A DNA stretch of 64,000 nucleotides from Phalacrocorax aristotelis. Its lineage: Eukaryota > Chordata > Aves > Suliformes > Phalacrocoracidae. The notes below the pieces were generated by a model. It saw only the letters and a list, made by a program, of their open reading frames with translations. It did no database searches and had not been told where the DNA came from. Within the stretch, counting starts at the first letter, position 1. Each line of letters begins with the position of its first letter. This document shows positions 1 through 12,024 of the stretch, in pieces. Where the stretch lies: NCBI RefSeq assembly GCF_949628215.1, contig NC_134311.1, positions 56,466,205-56,530,204 of the forward strand, written 5' to 3'. The position numbers and the translations under genes are program-made.

Positions 1-3000
1 TGACAGATTTTATTCTAGGTAGACTGAGATTTTTACTGACTCCTCTTACTCTTTTCCTTCTTTAGCTCTAGTACACTCTGACTTAGGGGTTACTCAGGAA
101 GGAAAGAAAATGGCATAATAAAAGACAGACAAAACTTATTTCAGGCTAAAAAAAAAAAAAAAAGACTGAGTACAGAACTCCATGCCCTAGGAATGGCTGT
201 GGAATCAATGCTTACGACTCTTCTTTCCTAGGATTGTATCTACATGGTTTGGCTCATTTTTCTTTAGAGTGGCTATGCTTCCTCAGTGGAGGCAGTTATT
301 ACCATAGCAAACGAGTCTGCTTCTGCTTGGTGCTCTACCCTACATTTTATTTTCTGTTCCAGAACTTCCTAGGTCTTGTAAGGCCTAGGGGTTCTGTGAA
401 CATAATCACATTTCGATAAATCTAGTACTGCATGCTCAGCACTTCATAAAGTAGGTTAGTTTTCCTCCTCCTTTTTAGCAGCCCTAGGAACAAATGTTTC
501 TGGTTTAGTTTTCTGTGTGTTTCTATGGTTAGGAGCAGTTTTTTATATCCTTACTCTTGGTCTTTATGTATCTGAGGAAACTTTGTTACCTGTTCAGATC
601 TGTATGTTCTTTATGAGAAAACATGTTTGTCTGTAAAAACTTGTCTTTATATAAAGAATACAAGTCCGTTTGTATGTCTATTCTGTGGATTCATCTGTCT
701 TTTCTATATTTGTATCAGAAGTCAGAGTTTTCTGATTCCTTAATGGGTTTTTATCTTTGCACTTATTTTTTGGGCTTTTTTTCTTTTTCCCCCCTGGGGA
801 GAGCCTTTTTTTTTTCTGACTGAGTGCTCCCATGTTTTTGTGAACTACAGCAATCAATTAGCAATGGCTTCTGTCAGCTGCCATTGGAGCTCTTCTGTTC
901 TGTCCTGGTTTTGTGACCATTGCTGTTTTAGTGGCTTGCAGATAGAACAACAGTTTTCCTGGCTCTTCAGCAATGAGCATTAATTTTAGATCTTTCTGTG
1001 CTGTTACTAGTGAAATGTCCCATGTCTCTTGACCAATATCTAACACCAAAGATTTTTTGGCTCAAAAGCCTGTGTTCTCCAGCTACATTCCTCACAGGCT
1101 GATAGCATGTACAAAATGAGCAGTTCTGATTTTCAAACAATGTTTTTTATTTGAAATTACAAACCTAAGAGCTGCTTAATCTCATAGAAAGCTTTTGTGG
1201 CATTTGGATTTGTTACTTTATGTAGGTTGTGAGTGTTTCCATTTTCTATGAACAAGACTTTTAAAGGTTTTCAAAGGGCAGTGACTTAAACTGCAGATTC
1301 TGGTAGAAAAATAATACCATAAAGTGCCAACTTTTATGTATCTTTTTCTGTTTAGGAGAGTTTCATTGCATCCACCCTTCTTTCTGAGGGTACAATCAAT
1401 AGTACATGTATCAGACTGTCTTGATAATTGTTCTCCCTGTTCCTGAGAATGTCCAAGGATGGACACTTCATAAACTCCTTCCAAACCTGTTCTAGTGTGT
1501 TGCGGTCTTTTATCATTAAAAGATGTTTCCCAGTATATAGTTTAATTCTCCCTTTCTGTGCTTGATCTTTCCTGTTCTGTCCACTGTTATTATGGAGAAC
1601 ACATTTATCCCCATTAGTCATTTCCCTTTGGCTAAATTAGCATAGTTTACTCAGCCTTTCTTTGTAGGTTGTTTTCTAGAGGTCTGGTTGCTGTCTTACA
1701 GATTTGCTGCTTGTTCCATTCCAAGTTGTTATGGGTTTTTTTTTAGTGTATAACATCAAGAATTTTACAATGTGGACCGTGTCCAGTATTTTAGCTGAAG
1801 TCCTACTGTACTGGGTAGAGAAAAAAACCACCTTTACATTTTTGATAGCATGTGCGTATGTTATGTGCTGATCTAAGCCTGTTTTAGGATATATTTTTTC
1901 CTATGGAAAAGACTTCTGTCATTTGTAATGCATATTTGCACGTCTTGCCTGCTTCCTCTCCAAAAGAGCAGAACAGACAAGGAACAAAATCCTAACCTAT
2001 ATTTGAAGCCACTCTGTGCTCCAAGGTTGTGCATCATCAAACTTCACCAGCTTTGTCCTTACTTGTTGGTTGCCTTGTGGCTTGAAAACCCTCTGTTTCG
2101 TAGGTGTCCCATTCCCCTTGGGGCAGTCTGTTACAGGGTGGCAGTCCAGCTGATTCCTGGGAAGAAGTGCATTCTTATGTCATGTGTCCTGGTGAGGACT
2201 TTGGTTTCCCAACAATACAATCAATAAAGCATTACTGATATGAAACTTATTACAAAAATCTATTTTTACATAGTCCCACATGGGACTGCAAAATAATAAT
2301 CTCAATAATGTAGATGCCAAATAGCATTGGTACAGCTTGTGGTCTTTCAAACATTAATGAATGATTAAGTGTAGTTAATTAAGACAGGGAATGTATGTCT
2401 AAGTAGGATTCTTCTGTAAATGGAAGCTTACACTAATAGACTAATAAAAATTAATTTGAGTCTGAATATTTATTAAACTAATGTAATTTCCCATTGTTCA
2501 TTCTTATTCTGCTGTGAATGCGCTTTTTTTTTTTAAACCCTCAACTGCTTCCACAGCGAAACTAGGAGGTGGCTTTTGTAGATCACTTCACACTGAGTAC
2601 TGTGTTGGTATAGCTGTGAAGTTATTGTCATACAGGCATTGCACGTTGCAGACTTCTGCCAAAGCCTGAGGTCATTTCAGCCCCCAGGTGGTCATTATCT
2701 TCTAATAACTTGTATCGTGGTTTAATTCGAGGAGGCAAGTAAGTGGAAGGTACTTAATAAAACCGTTACCCTGAACATAAAAACAACTGTCCCTACAACA
2801 GCCAAGCTTATCTAGGTCACTTAGTGAAGGTGCTGGCTCAAAGAGCAAATGCCTTTCTGTACCTTGCAGCAGGTAGAGAGAAGGGCAAGTGGAATGAAGT
2901 TATAATTGCCAGTGAAGTCCCATGTCTTCATCCGTAGCCTGCTAATACTCGGTTTTTACAGCTGAGATTCTCCATGACAGCAGTGAAGGAGACCCGTATG

Positions 3001-4615
3001 TTGCTGGTTTTATTGTGCAATAAATACCAGTAGTGGTTGTGATGATTCAACCCTCTTCTGCACTGCGGTATACTCTTAACATGTGTCTTGTTATTGTAAT
3101 TGCAATTACAAAAAAGTAGTAATTTTGGAAAGTTCACACTTTCAGAATGTGGATATGTCTAGCAATCTAGGCCCCCCTGCCGTTTTCCGGTGTTGACTAG
3201 AAAAAAAAAAAGGCTATCCCTTAGTAAGTTTCTCATAGTTATCAAACGCAGGCAGGAATTTGGATTTGTATCATTTCCTGTGCTTTGAGGCATACACACA
3301 AAAAATCTGAAATGAGTTCCTTTGCTGACCTCTTGGAACAGTGCTGCGATAGGTAGATGCATTAAATGCTTTTTATTTAAAAGTACAAAGCTTTCTGTTT
3401 CTGGTGACTCTTAGAGGAAAATATGATTTCTCTGTGGGAAATGTTTTATCTGCCTTTCATGCAATGAAGAGGGCATTTTGCTTTAAGTGGGCATTTTTTT
3501 CCCTCTAAGTTGATTTAGGGCTCATTGACTAGTTAAGAGGCCGGCAAAGAGTTTGAGGGTTCTTTTTCAGCGTCTTTAATAACTACCAGTTCTTCTGTTA
3601 ACCTTACCTTCCAGTTTCTCTGAACTTAAATGAAAAATCATTGCTGGAAGGAACAGCTTGTGCACTCTCAGTTATACTCTGCTTTCTCCTGGTCCACAAG
3701 GACAGAAACTGCCTTCTGAGATAGCAAAATCACTCCTGAATTATTGCTGAACAGAGACAGAAATTTATGTTCATCTTTTAAGTCTGGTAGTACTAGCTTC
3801 TGTGCCAGATAGCATGATGGTAGTAAAGTTTCTTAATACTGCTGTATCTTTTTCTGTTCTAAGAACTAATATATTTGAAATAAACTGTGAAGTCATAATG
3901 CCAATGCATTTTCTTCAGTAGAAATTCAATAGTTAACCTGTAACAAGGTCTGCCAATGAGAAAATGCTAGTATTGAGCTAAGAACGGAGCACCAAAAAGG
4001 CATATTTTTAAGATCAATGTTATAAGAAATATTTGAATATGCAGTATGTATTAAAGCATCTAGAACAGCTTCTTGCAGATCTTGTTTTACTGGGAAACAT
4101 TTTTACTAAGTGGGTTTTTTTTTCATTTTACTACATGGAAGATAAAGACCTTCTCATTGAAAAAATTTTGGGAAATTTTTATTTTCAAATTAGAATGTGT
4201 ACAGTGCTAAATTTATGATGCATTTTATATCATTTATAAGATTTATCTTAAAAATATTCAGTAGTCTGTTAAATGTCTGTATCCAGTTATTACTGTAGAA
4301 AAAGAATCAATTATTACAGTTGTAGAAACCTCTTTTTAAATAATTTTAAGTTTGAAGATGTTTTATTTTTATGACAGGACTTTTTCCTTCACCATATACC
4401 TGACAGTACTTGAATTTCCATGTCCAGTACTTTCACTTGTGAATACAGGGTTTAAAAATCAGCTCATTGTTGAGGGCATTGAGAGGGTATTGATTTATTG
4501 TCAGCATGCTGATGTTTTGTTTAAAAATGCTCAGTCTGGGTATTAGCTTAACAGTTGTAATAATTTATTGTCTAAACATAACTTAATTAAGACTATTTTG
4601 CTTTTGCTTCTACAG
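1..4615 (+). other. SCAMP1: SCAMP1 intron (3' part), no exon recognised
   Basis: AT-rich non-coding sequence upstream of the first recognisable SCAMP1 exon. The stretch ends in a pyrimidine-rich tract and a TACAG acceptor at 4,611-4,615. The exon that follows starts inside a Phe codon, so at least one more upstream coding exon must exist. I looked for the preceding SCAMP1 segment (the end of the cytoplasmic N-terminal region and start of the first membrane helix) in this stretch and did not see it. Only short poly-A and poly-T runs stand out. All open frames here are short and look like chance. Confidence 0.75.
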
Positions 4616-4775
4616 TCCATACAGTGACACTGTTTCTTAATATCTTTGGATGTTTGGCCTGGTTTTACGTTGATGCTACGCGAGGGGTTGATTTTGGATT
4701 GAGTATTCTCTGGTTCTTGCTTTTTACCCCTTGTTCTTTTGTCTGCTGGTACAGACCGCTTTATGGAGCTTTCAG
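4616..4775 (+). CDS. SCAMP1: SCAMP1 exon: membrane helices 1-2 and E-peptide
   Basis: A TACAG acceptor precedes 4616 and the GTAAC donor starts at 4776. The exon begins with the last two bases of a Phe codon and ends with the first two bases of an Arg codon (AG|G). It encodes helix 1, a short luminal loop (YVDATRGVD), helix 2 and the cytoplasmic [11 protein letters not shown] segment. In the SCAMP family this loop is the E-peptide, which has been implicated in a late step of exocytosis. Confidence 0.95.
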
Positions 4776-7700
4776 GTAACAACTTCAGCTTGACTCAGGA
4801 TATTTAAAAACTTGTCAAAACGCATTAATATTCCAGAACTTGCTTGATTATAATTATGATAAAACTTTAGTATGCTTTCTTTAGAAACAAGTAGTATGTT
4901 TTCCATTAATTCAGTTGTTTGAAACATAGGTGGCTGTAGTTAGGAATGTCATGGAATATCCTTTAAAGTATTTATAGCTTCTACCATTGACAAAATATTT
5001 GTAGGAAATATTTAACTTTTTATTGGGCTGATAACAATTTTAAGTAAAATTATCATTTAATCTCTATCCTTTCACACCAAGAATTTGAGTAAGTTAATAG
5101 TGAAGAGTGTCTGAAACTTTTGGCTTCCTGAATGAACTTCATAAAACTCTACACTTGAAAATCTTATATTGTGAAGTGACCTACAGTGTCTGTAAGTGAA
5201 GTAGACACAGATTCTTAACAATGAATAGAGCAGATAACTGTAGTATTTTTCCTAGCTTTTAGCAATCTTTGCAGACTTCACAAGTGTGAAGCGAGGTAGC
5301 TTTGTGTTTAAGAATAGACTGGTTGGTTTACGTGCAAAATTGAACTTTTTTGTGGGAGTCAGCATATAGAGATTCTAAATCCTGTACTCAGGTATTTCTT
5401 GGGAAATTTTTTTTTACATTGAAGAGATTCAGGGTGTTCTCAGTTAAAATGCACTAATTCTTGTGGAGAAAGATTGATGGCCAGAAATTGCAGCTAAGCT
5501 AAACCTTTAGACTAAATAAGATGTTTCATTTTGGTAACTAAGGAGGTATTGTTGTAGCCACACCCCTTTGAGGAATCATATGGTTTAACTTGCATTTGCC
5601 CTCTAGTAAATCCATAGCTTTTTCTTAGTGAATATTGATTTTGGAAAAGGAAAACTACTACTTGCATATGCATCTTCTGGTCAGTTGCTCAGCTGAAAAT
5701 GAAATAGTTATTGAACTGAACTGGTTGAATAAATAGACATGAACAAACTCCTTTCTGCAGGAAGAGCTATTAATGACCAAATCTGGTTCTGTGACTTAAC
5801 TAAGTGATTTCTACTTTTTTGAGAACCCTGGTAGCAAGCATATATGATCGTTAGTTTTGATAGTAAAAAGTTGAGGTCTTTGTTGATATTTTGCCTGTAC
5901 ATTTATGTTTGGGGTTTGTTTGGTTTTTTTACTTTAAGTCTTTGTCAGGCTGGCATTTTAGTAATTTAAACAGCAAACCTATTTTGTATATTTTGCTTTT
6001 AAGCAACAGCTGCTTCAGTATTCTGGTCTGTACTATGTTTCAGTAATTCCACATCAGATTTTATTTCCTTTTACAAGTAAAACCCATCCTGCCAGCTTGG
6101 TGAACATCAGTGTGAAAGTGGAACAGAATTCTGTTCTTCATGTATTGGAACAAAACTTCTGTGTTTAGTCTAAGAGGCCCTGCTGTGTGCTGAACAGAAC
6201 ACTAAGGAATAGTATCTTGCTGCTATTCTCAACACTGTTAGAAGTGCAGGTCGCAAAAATACAGTGTTGAAGAAGGAGCAGCTCATGTAAATAAACTCTG
6301 CAAAACACAGAATTGCTGATACTACAAATCACTGTCAATTACTGGATGCATTTTTACTCTAGTTAATACATGAAAAGTATTTAGATTGGTACTACAGTAT
6401 TTGCAAAAAGCCATTAATTTCCTGGCTGCTTTAATCTTTTTCCCCCCCCCTCTTTCAGGAGTGACAGTTCATTCAGGTTCTTTGTGTTCTTCTTTGTATA
6501 TATCTGTCAGTTTGCTGTACATGTACTTCAAGCTGCAGGATTTCAAAGATGGGGAAACTGGTGAGTATTCTGTTTGCTGTGGAGTTGTACCGTCTGTAAG
6601 ACAAAACTCATATTTGATATAGCAGCTGCAACGCAATCTGGTTTTTTATTTTTTAAAAAAATCTTGTGTTCACTGGAATTGCTACATTTGGCACTCAAAA
6701 AAAGGCATTTTTTGTGTGCTCTTAACTAGGAAAAGTGGGTGAAACATATCGAAGAGTGTGAGGTACTTCTGTTAGTAGGCTGGTCAAATTTTATCCTTCA
6801 ATGTAAACCACTTTGAACTATTCTTTTATACATTACCTCTATTTTCATCCTGTGTGGAGATGTTATTTGCTTTGTATTTATGGTAAGAAATAAGCAAAAC
6901 CTAGAGAAAATTAAATAATTTAGACAGTAATAATACACTGCATATTATTTTGTATCATTAGTAATTTCTAATTATATTAATATATTCACTATTAAGGAAA
7001 ATTTAGAGCTAAAATTTGAAGAATGTATTTGGGTGGATATAGTAGTATATCTTTGATATTATTTGAAAAGCTCATTTGTCCGAGTCAGCTCCTTACTCTG
7101 TAATAGTTAATTTTTCTTTTTGATGCTTCTAAGTATATAAGCTTTTAGATGAAGCTTTCATGTAGATTTTTTTATTTGAGTCTTCAAGATCTAATATTTA
7201 GATTTCACAAGGAAAAGCTATTGGGAATTGGTCGCTGTCCTGGGAAAAACACCCAACAAACTTGAATTAACTAGAAGCATCGTTGTAGTAGCCAGCTGGT
7301 AGCTCAGAGACCTGTCACTGGCAGTACTGTAGCTGGGTCATGACATTTCTCTGTATCAGAGCTTTTTGCTGCTGACCTCCAAACACATACAAGGCAGGCA
7401 AAACAGCATTGCCTTAGAACTGTAGTGGAAGGAGATTCTGTTTTATTATTTTTAGTCTTGAATGCACTATTTGGCTGTTTCATAGACACATTGATTGACA
7501 TTAACAAAATAAAAATATTTTGGAGGGCCAGCTCTCCAAGTATGTGGAGTGTGCCTTTGAGGGTACTTGGGGAAGGAGTACGAAAAGTAGCCAGTTGTTA
7601 GAAAATGCTAATTACAGTTTGGATTTTGGTGTTCTGTGGTAAAGTTCAGTTGGACGTAGGGGATATCAAAGCAATAGGGGTAGAGGAAAGTTTTACAGTT

Positions 7701-10334
7701 GTTCGGGTTTACAGAAATTTTTTGCCTTTTTTTTTCTGTGGAAGAAATCTTTCCTGTCTTAATGTTTTATTTCTCTTAAGGCAACCTGCCTTCTGTGGTT
7801 TCGAGTTTGATGTTTTATTTTTCTGTTGGTGTTTCAATTGTGAGGAATGGGGAAGTGCTTGAAGTAGATACTGATATAGCAATCTTTTCTGTTAGTTAAT
7901 CTGATGCTGTCTACTTCAAAAAATTATTATATTAACCTCAATTGAGAAAGCATCACTATTTGGATACAATTAAATGAGTCTTCCCACATAGAAGATGGGG
8001 GGGATGTTTTTGTTTTATATTTAAAGAAGTTAGAAACTGCCTTAAATCAGTCTGAAATTATAGTATGACAAAAAAAAAAAGTTGTTGAGCAACTGTTAAT
8101 TTTTTCACAACCCTGCACAAGGATAATTTCCTATAGTTTCACCGCATGGATTGGGAAAAATGGAAACTAAGCTCTAAAACTTACTATAGAACTGAAATAT
8201 GATTATGTAAAATTACCATGACTCTTTCTTCAAAAATATTCAAAGTTGATCAGAACCAGGAGGTTATAAAGCTTCCCTTGATGTAGATACCTGTGGATGA
8301 ATGGTTCATGTGCTGTGCTAGTAAAGTTTGTCCTTTCTTTTTCCTCCAGTGGGTGGATTTCATCTCTTACTGGGCTTAATAAGAGTATTCCGGTTGGCAT
8401 TATGATGATAATCATAGCTGCACTTTTCACAGCATCTGCTGTTATCTCATTAGTTATGTTTAAAAAGGTAAGTTGCATGTTATTCCCCTCTTCTGTTTTT
8501 TGCTTATACTGTTGTGTAATTACAAAATGCTGTTTGTACAGTGGACGTATTTTCTGCGAATTAAAATGGGGAAAGATAGCTCTGACTAACTGGGGAGGTA
8601 AGCCCACAATGAAAGGGTAGGTGAATGCCCTGGACACCGTGTAGATACCAGGTTGCAGTTTCCAAGTCTGTGGCAATTTATCAGTCTGAGTGAAGTATGA
8701 TTCAGTGATTGCTAAGTTTCAGCTCTTACCAAAGTCAATCCCATTAAAATCAATAGAATAGGGAGGTGCCTGGCACCTCAGAAAGGGTTTTTATTTCTCT
8801 GCTTCTATTGTTTTAACATTTTGTTGTCAATTAATGACTGCGTAGCATGTAAGCTCAAAGGAGGATGCATTTTTCCCTTGGTCCTCTTTGTGGATTTCCA
8901 TCCAGAAGACCTAAGTTTAGATACTACAGTGCTGGTAAGTTTTTGATGTTGTTTAGATAAAATGTAACTGAGAATTCTGATGATGATATGCTGGCAATTC
9001 TAATAATTCAATCTCAGTTACAGTTATGCTTACAGATTTTCACATACCTGAACTCTTCAGGCCTATTTACAGTAAACTAGAAATTTTAAGCGTTGCCTGG
9101 AGATGTCCCTTCTCCTTATTTGTTTTCTGCATAAATACTCAGGTACAGGAGAAAGAAACAAGCAAGAAAAATATATGGTGGAGCTTTTTTTTTTTTTACA
9201 GTCCTCCTACCGTATACATCTGGATTCATTCAAAAAACCTGCATACTCAGATGTGACCTGGTGTGTCTTTATGGATGAGAAACAGTCCATTTATAACAAA
9301 GCAAAAAGTTACAACATCAATTTTCCTGCTACACTTGAATGAAATTGTCTTTGCAATATTATTTGACAACTTTATTGTGACGTGAATATGAGTCAGAAAT
9401 AGCTTTTTCATTTTAATAGGATAATTGGAAGTTACTTAGGATTTGGGTTTTTGTTGTAGTAGAGATTGTACGCCGTATTGTTTAGAGTGTTTGTAAGGTA
9501 AAGTGTTTAATATCACTGTTTATTATACAGAGCTGTTGGTTATCACACTAGTTTAGCAGATACATATCTGCATTATTAGGATATTTTCTACTTTTTAATA
9601 TTCAATCATAGCTTAGCTTGTTTGTGTAACCATATCAGCGAAATTAAAATGTTTCTAAAACTTGATGGAGAAAAAAATTCACCCAAATGCTGTTGACCCA
9701 GTGGACTCAAAACTACTTTTTTGGTTTTGCTTCCTGCTAGTTTTTTAGCACACTTACTAACTCTTTTAATGAATATGACAAGTTGTGTACAGATTGAGAC
9801 AGAAGACATTTTCACAAGCTATGAGCCCTGCTTTATGCTAAGGATGCAGCCTGTTCATGTACTTAAATATGTTATTTCAGACAGTAGATACCACACATGT
9901 TTTATTAAAGACGTGTGAGACCCCTCTGAACTTGCAGAAAGTTACAGGTGTTCCTACAGTCGAACCGTGCATGCAGCAGGGCAATCAAAAGTTGTAGGAG
10001 TTGTGGAAGAAGAGTCCATTTGCTCGTTAATGGATCCTCCCAAACCAGACATGAGTAGACCAGATTACCCCACCACACAGCTCTGCTTCTTGTTTGAGTC
10101 CTTGCTATTAGTCTACCAAGAAATGGAAGGCTCAGGACCATGTTTTTCACTGCTTTTCCACCTCCCTAGGTGCATGGTCTCTACCGCACGACTGGTGCTA
10201 GTTTTGAGAAAGCGCAGCAGGAGTTTGCCACGGGGGTTATGTCCAACAAAACTGTACAAACGGCTGCAGCCAACGCCGCGTCAACAGCAGCAAGCAGTGC
10301 CGCTCAAAGCGCGTTCAAGGGTAACCGAATGTAG
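4616..10334 (+). CDS. SCAMP1: SCAMP1, secretory carrier-associated membrane protein 1, C-terminal 181 residues in four exons
   Basis: Exons join as 4616-4775, 6459-6560, 8350-8467 and 10170-10334. All introns are GT-AG and the reading frame is kept throughout. SCAMP1 is a four-pass membrane protein of recycling carriers between trans-Golgi, endosomes and plasma membrane, acting in membrane trafficking and exocytosis. The visible part begins within the first membrane helix ([16 protein letters not shown]). It continues through helix 2 ([17 protein letters not shown]), the conserved E-peptide loop ([11 protein letters not shown]), helix 3 ([17 protein letters not shown]) and helix 4 ([20 protein letters not shown]). 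It ends in the Ala/Ser-rich cytoplasmic tail. The family protein is about 338 residues, so the N-terminal half (NPF repeats and coiled coil) lies to the left of the window. The last residues read GNRM, whereas I recall GNQI in mammals. Identification is by motif recognition from memory, but the match is long and unambiguous. Confidence 0.97.
4776..6458 (+). other. SCAMP1: SCAMP1 intron, 1,683 bp
   Basis: GTAAC donor at the left end; the right end is a tract of T, then C9, then TCTTTCAG. AT-rich. I see no further exon, RNA gene or clear repeat. Confidence 0.85.
6459..6560 (+). CDS. SCAMP1: SCAMP1 exon: membrane helix 3
   Basis: 102 bp exon between TTTCAG (ends 6458) and GTGAGT (starts 6561). 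It completes the split Arg codon and encodes [18 protein letters not shown] followed by [15 protein letters not shown], that is, the third membrane helix and the start of the next loop. It ends two bases into a Cys codon (TG|T). Confidence 0.95.
6561..8349 (+). other. SCAMP1: SCAMP1 intron, 1,789 bp
   Basis: GTGAGT donor; TTCCTCCAG acceptor. AT-rich, with short homopolymer runs. A stop-free frame at about 7,605-7,862 is low in complexity (rich in Phe, Cys, Val) and I read it as chance. Confidence 0.85.
8350..8467 (+). CDS. SCAMP1: SCAMP1 exon: membrane helix 4
   Basis: 118 bp exon between TCCAG (ends 8349) and GTAAGT (starts 8468). It completes the split Cys codon, then encodes [19 protein letters not shown] and [20 protein letters not shown]. 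This is the last luminal loop and the fourth membrane helix, and it ends on a codon boundary. Confidence 0.96.
8468..10169 (+). other. SCAMP1: SCAMP1 last intron, 1,702 bp
   Basis: GTAAGT donor; CCTCCCTAG acceptor. It contains a short degenerate dispersed repeat at about 8,715-8,800 (listed separately). Otherwise AT-rich and featureless. Confidence 0.85.
8715..8800. repeat. Degenerate ancient amniote interspersed repeat fragment
   Basis: The stretch 'agtcaatcccattaaaatc' followed by 'ggaggtgcctggcacctcag' resembles a motif common in bird and reptile genomes: an 'actcccattgacttcaatggg'-type core followed by a G/C-balanced 'aggtgcct...' segment. The piece 8763-8779 is itself a perfect 8+1+8 palindrome (GAGGTGCC / GGCACCTC). 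I recognise the pattern but not with certainty the family name. A related core is at about 45,375-45,440. Confidence 0.4.
10170..10334 (+). CDS. SCAMP1: SCAMP1 terminal exon: C-terminal tail and stop
   Basis: The acceptor CCCTAG ends at 10169. The exon encodes [20 protein letters not shown] and then [10 protein letters not shown] plus an Ala/Ser/Asn-rich tail ([20 protein letters not shown]), and stops with TAG at 10332-10334. It is 54 residues plus stop. This cytoplasmic tail is highly conserved in SCAMP1. Codons here are more GC-rich (GCG, GCC, ACG) than the surrounding non-coding sequence, consistent with selection on coding sequence. Confidence 0.96.
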   Translation: MHGLYRTTGASFEKAQQEFATGVMSNKTVQTAAANAASTAASSAAQSAFKGNRM

Positions 10335-10630
10335 GGAAATGTAAAAAGTCATTACGGTTCTCTTCGGCTGTAATTTATTTTCCAGTCGCTTATTATATTC
10401 CCTATAAGCCTAGGTCAAAATTCACACAGCATGTTTGTCTCTTCTGCAGCTGTGCATGGGTAAAATGGGAAATGTTTGGTTTATTATAAATTTATTTATT
10501 TTAAAAAGATAACCATTCTTTGCTCTTCTTTTAAGATGTTGTATTCTAGAATATAAACCCTTCCATATTTTATGGATGGTAAATAATTTCAACAATTGGC
10601 CTGAGAATGAATTGTAGCATACAATGATCA

Positions 10631-10636
10631 AATAAA
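10631..10636 (+). promoter_or_regulatory. Candidate proximal SCAMP1 polyadenylation signal
   Basis: AATAAA about 300 bp after the stop codon, followed by TGTTGTAAG and a T/G-rich stretch (TTTTTTAGTGGTTC). It would give a short 3' UTR that ends before the CR1 insertion. Confidence 0.45.
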
Positions 10637-11282
10637 TGTTGTAAGAATTTGGAAGGTTTTTTAGTGGTTCTCTCCAGTATTTTCTTTTAACTTCCGGAAA
10701 GCACTTTGGATCAATTATTTTCCTTTGTTAAGAACTGTTTGCCCTATTTCCACTGTAAGAAGTGGGGCAGACTTAGAGATGTAGAAGGTTAGGTTTGGCT
10801 ACTGCTTTTGCAATTTCAGCAGCTGCTGGAGGACAAATACGAGTAGGATAGATATTATAAATTCTTTTCTGTTTTTTTGTTTTTGTTTTTTTTTTTTTTT
10901 AGGATAAGTCTTTTGATATAAACCTGTAAGTTTGCATGAATACTGTTGAGTTATCTGATCTTGTTTAAATAGTGTTTTGGTCCAGAATTTACCTGCACCA
11001 CTTTATAATTACAGCATTTGTTTGTATCTATTTTCATGGAGTATTCTCTACCTGTGAGAAATTACGATGGTGTATAGACATTCTCTGTAACAGAATGTGT
11101 AATGCAGTGTACAGATTACGGATGTTAACTGACAGTTTCAATCACGGAGCTAAATGATTATATATTTGCTATTTTTAATTTCAGTATTCATGTTTTGGGG
11201 TAATAATTTTGCTGGAAAAGAAGCCAATATTGACTTTTAGAACACTAGTTTCTTGCCCCCTTCCCTATTCTACATGCAGTGG

Positions 11283-11400
11283 TATTTTTGTTGTCTTTGG
11301 GATTTTTTTTGGTTGTTTGTTTTTTAGGTTTGGGGTTTTTCTGGTGGGCTTTTTGTTTGATTTGATTTGGTTTTTTTTGTTTTTGTTTTTTTTCTTTAAG
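11283..11400 (+). repeat. Low-complexity T/G-rich tract
   Basis: About 115 bp made almost entirely of T and G in GTTT/TTTG-like units with runs of up to eight T. The frame open through it gives a Phe/Leu/Gly-rich peptide and is not a gene. Confidence 0.8.
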
Positions 11401-12024
11401 TGTAGATTTGTGTTTAACAGTGGTACTAAATCTCTGGCCTAGTCAGTCACTCTGTTTACTGCTTGTCCAAAAACCTAAATATAAAGTGTTTAATTTTCTA
11501 AGGGGAATATTGTCTAAACCCAGGCTTTTCAAGCAATGGCATTTAACAGATACTTGAATTAATTTTAATGTTAACTCGGCCATCTCTGATGTGATTTAAG
11601 GGGGGGGGGGCTTTTAAACTATTTTGAGTTGGAAAAGTGAGAAATTTAATCTTTAACAAAGTAAAATTTTAAATCATTGAACTGGAGGCCTAAGAGGTTA
11701 AATCGGTGCCATGGAACTGAACAATCCATAATGGTACATACCATCATAATATTCTAGAATATAATAATCTCTTAGAATAACGTCATGTTTCTCTCCTTTG
11801 AAGACAATTTATATTCTTGGATTGCCTCATGAGTGATACGCACAATACTTTGGCTGTTTTTTCAAACTCTGTTTTAGATAATGGAAACAGGAAAAACCAC
11901 ATCCCACAACCAGTGTAAGTGTACACTGTGGCTCAAATGAATTCAGCCATTAAGGTGGATCACCTTTAGTAAGACAGCATGAAGTTCTGAGGCCCCTCCA
12001 TGTTCTGAATGTGGACCGACTTTC

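Noticed and set aside
8230..8676. 148-codon open frame on the - strand over a SCAMP1 exon
   Set aside because: It is the antisense reading of the exon at 8350-8467 and its flanks; the + strand reading matches SCAMP1 in a long membrane-helix segment with correct splice sites.
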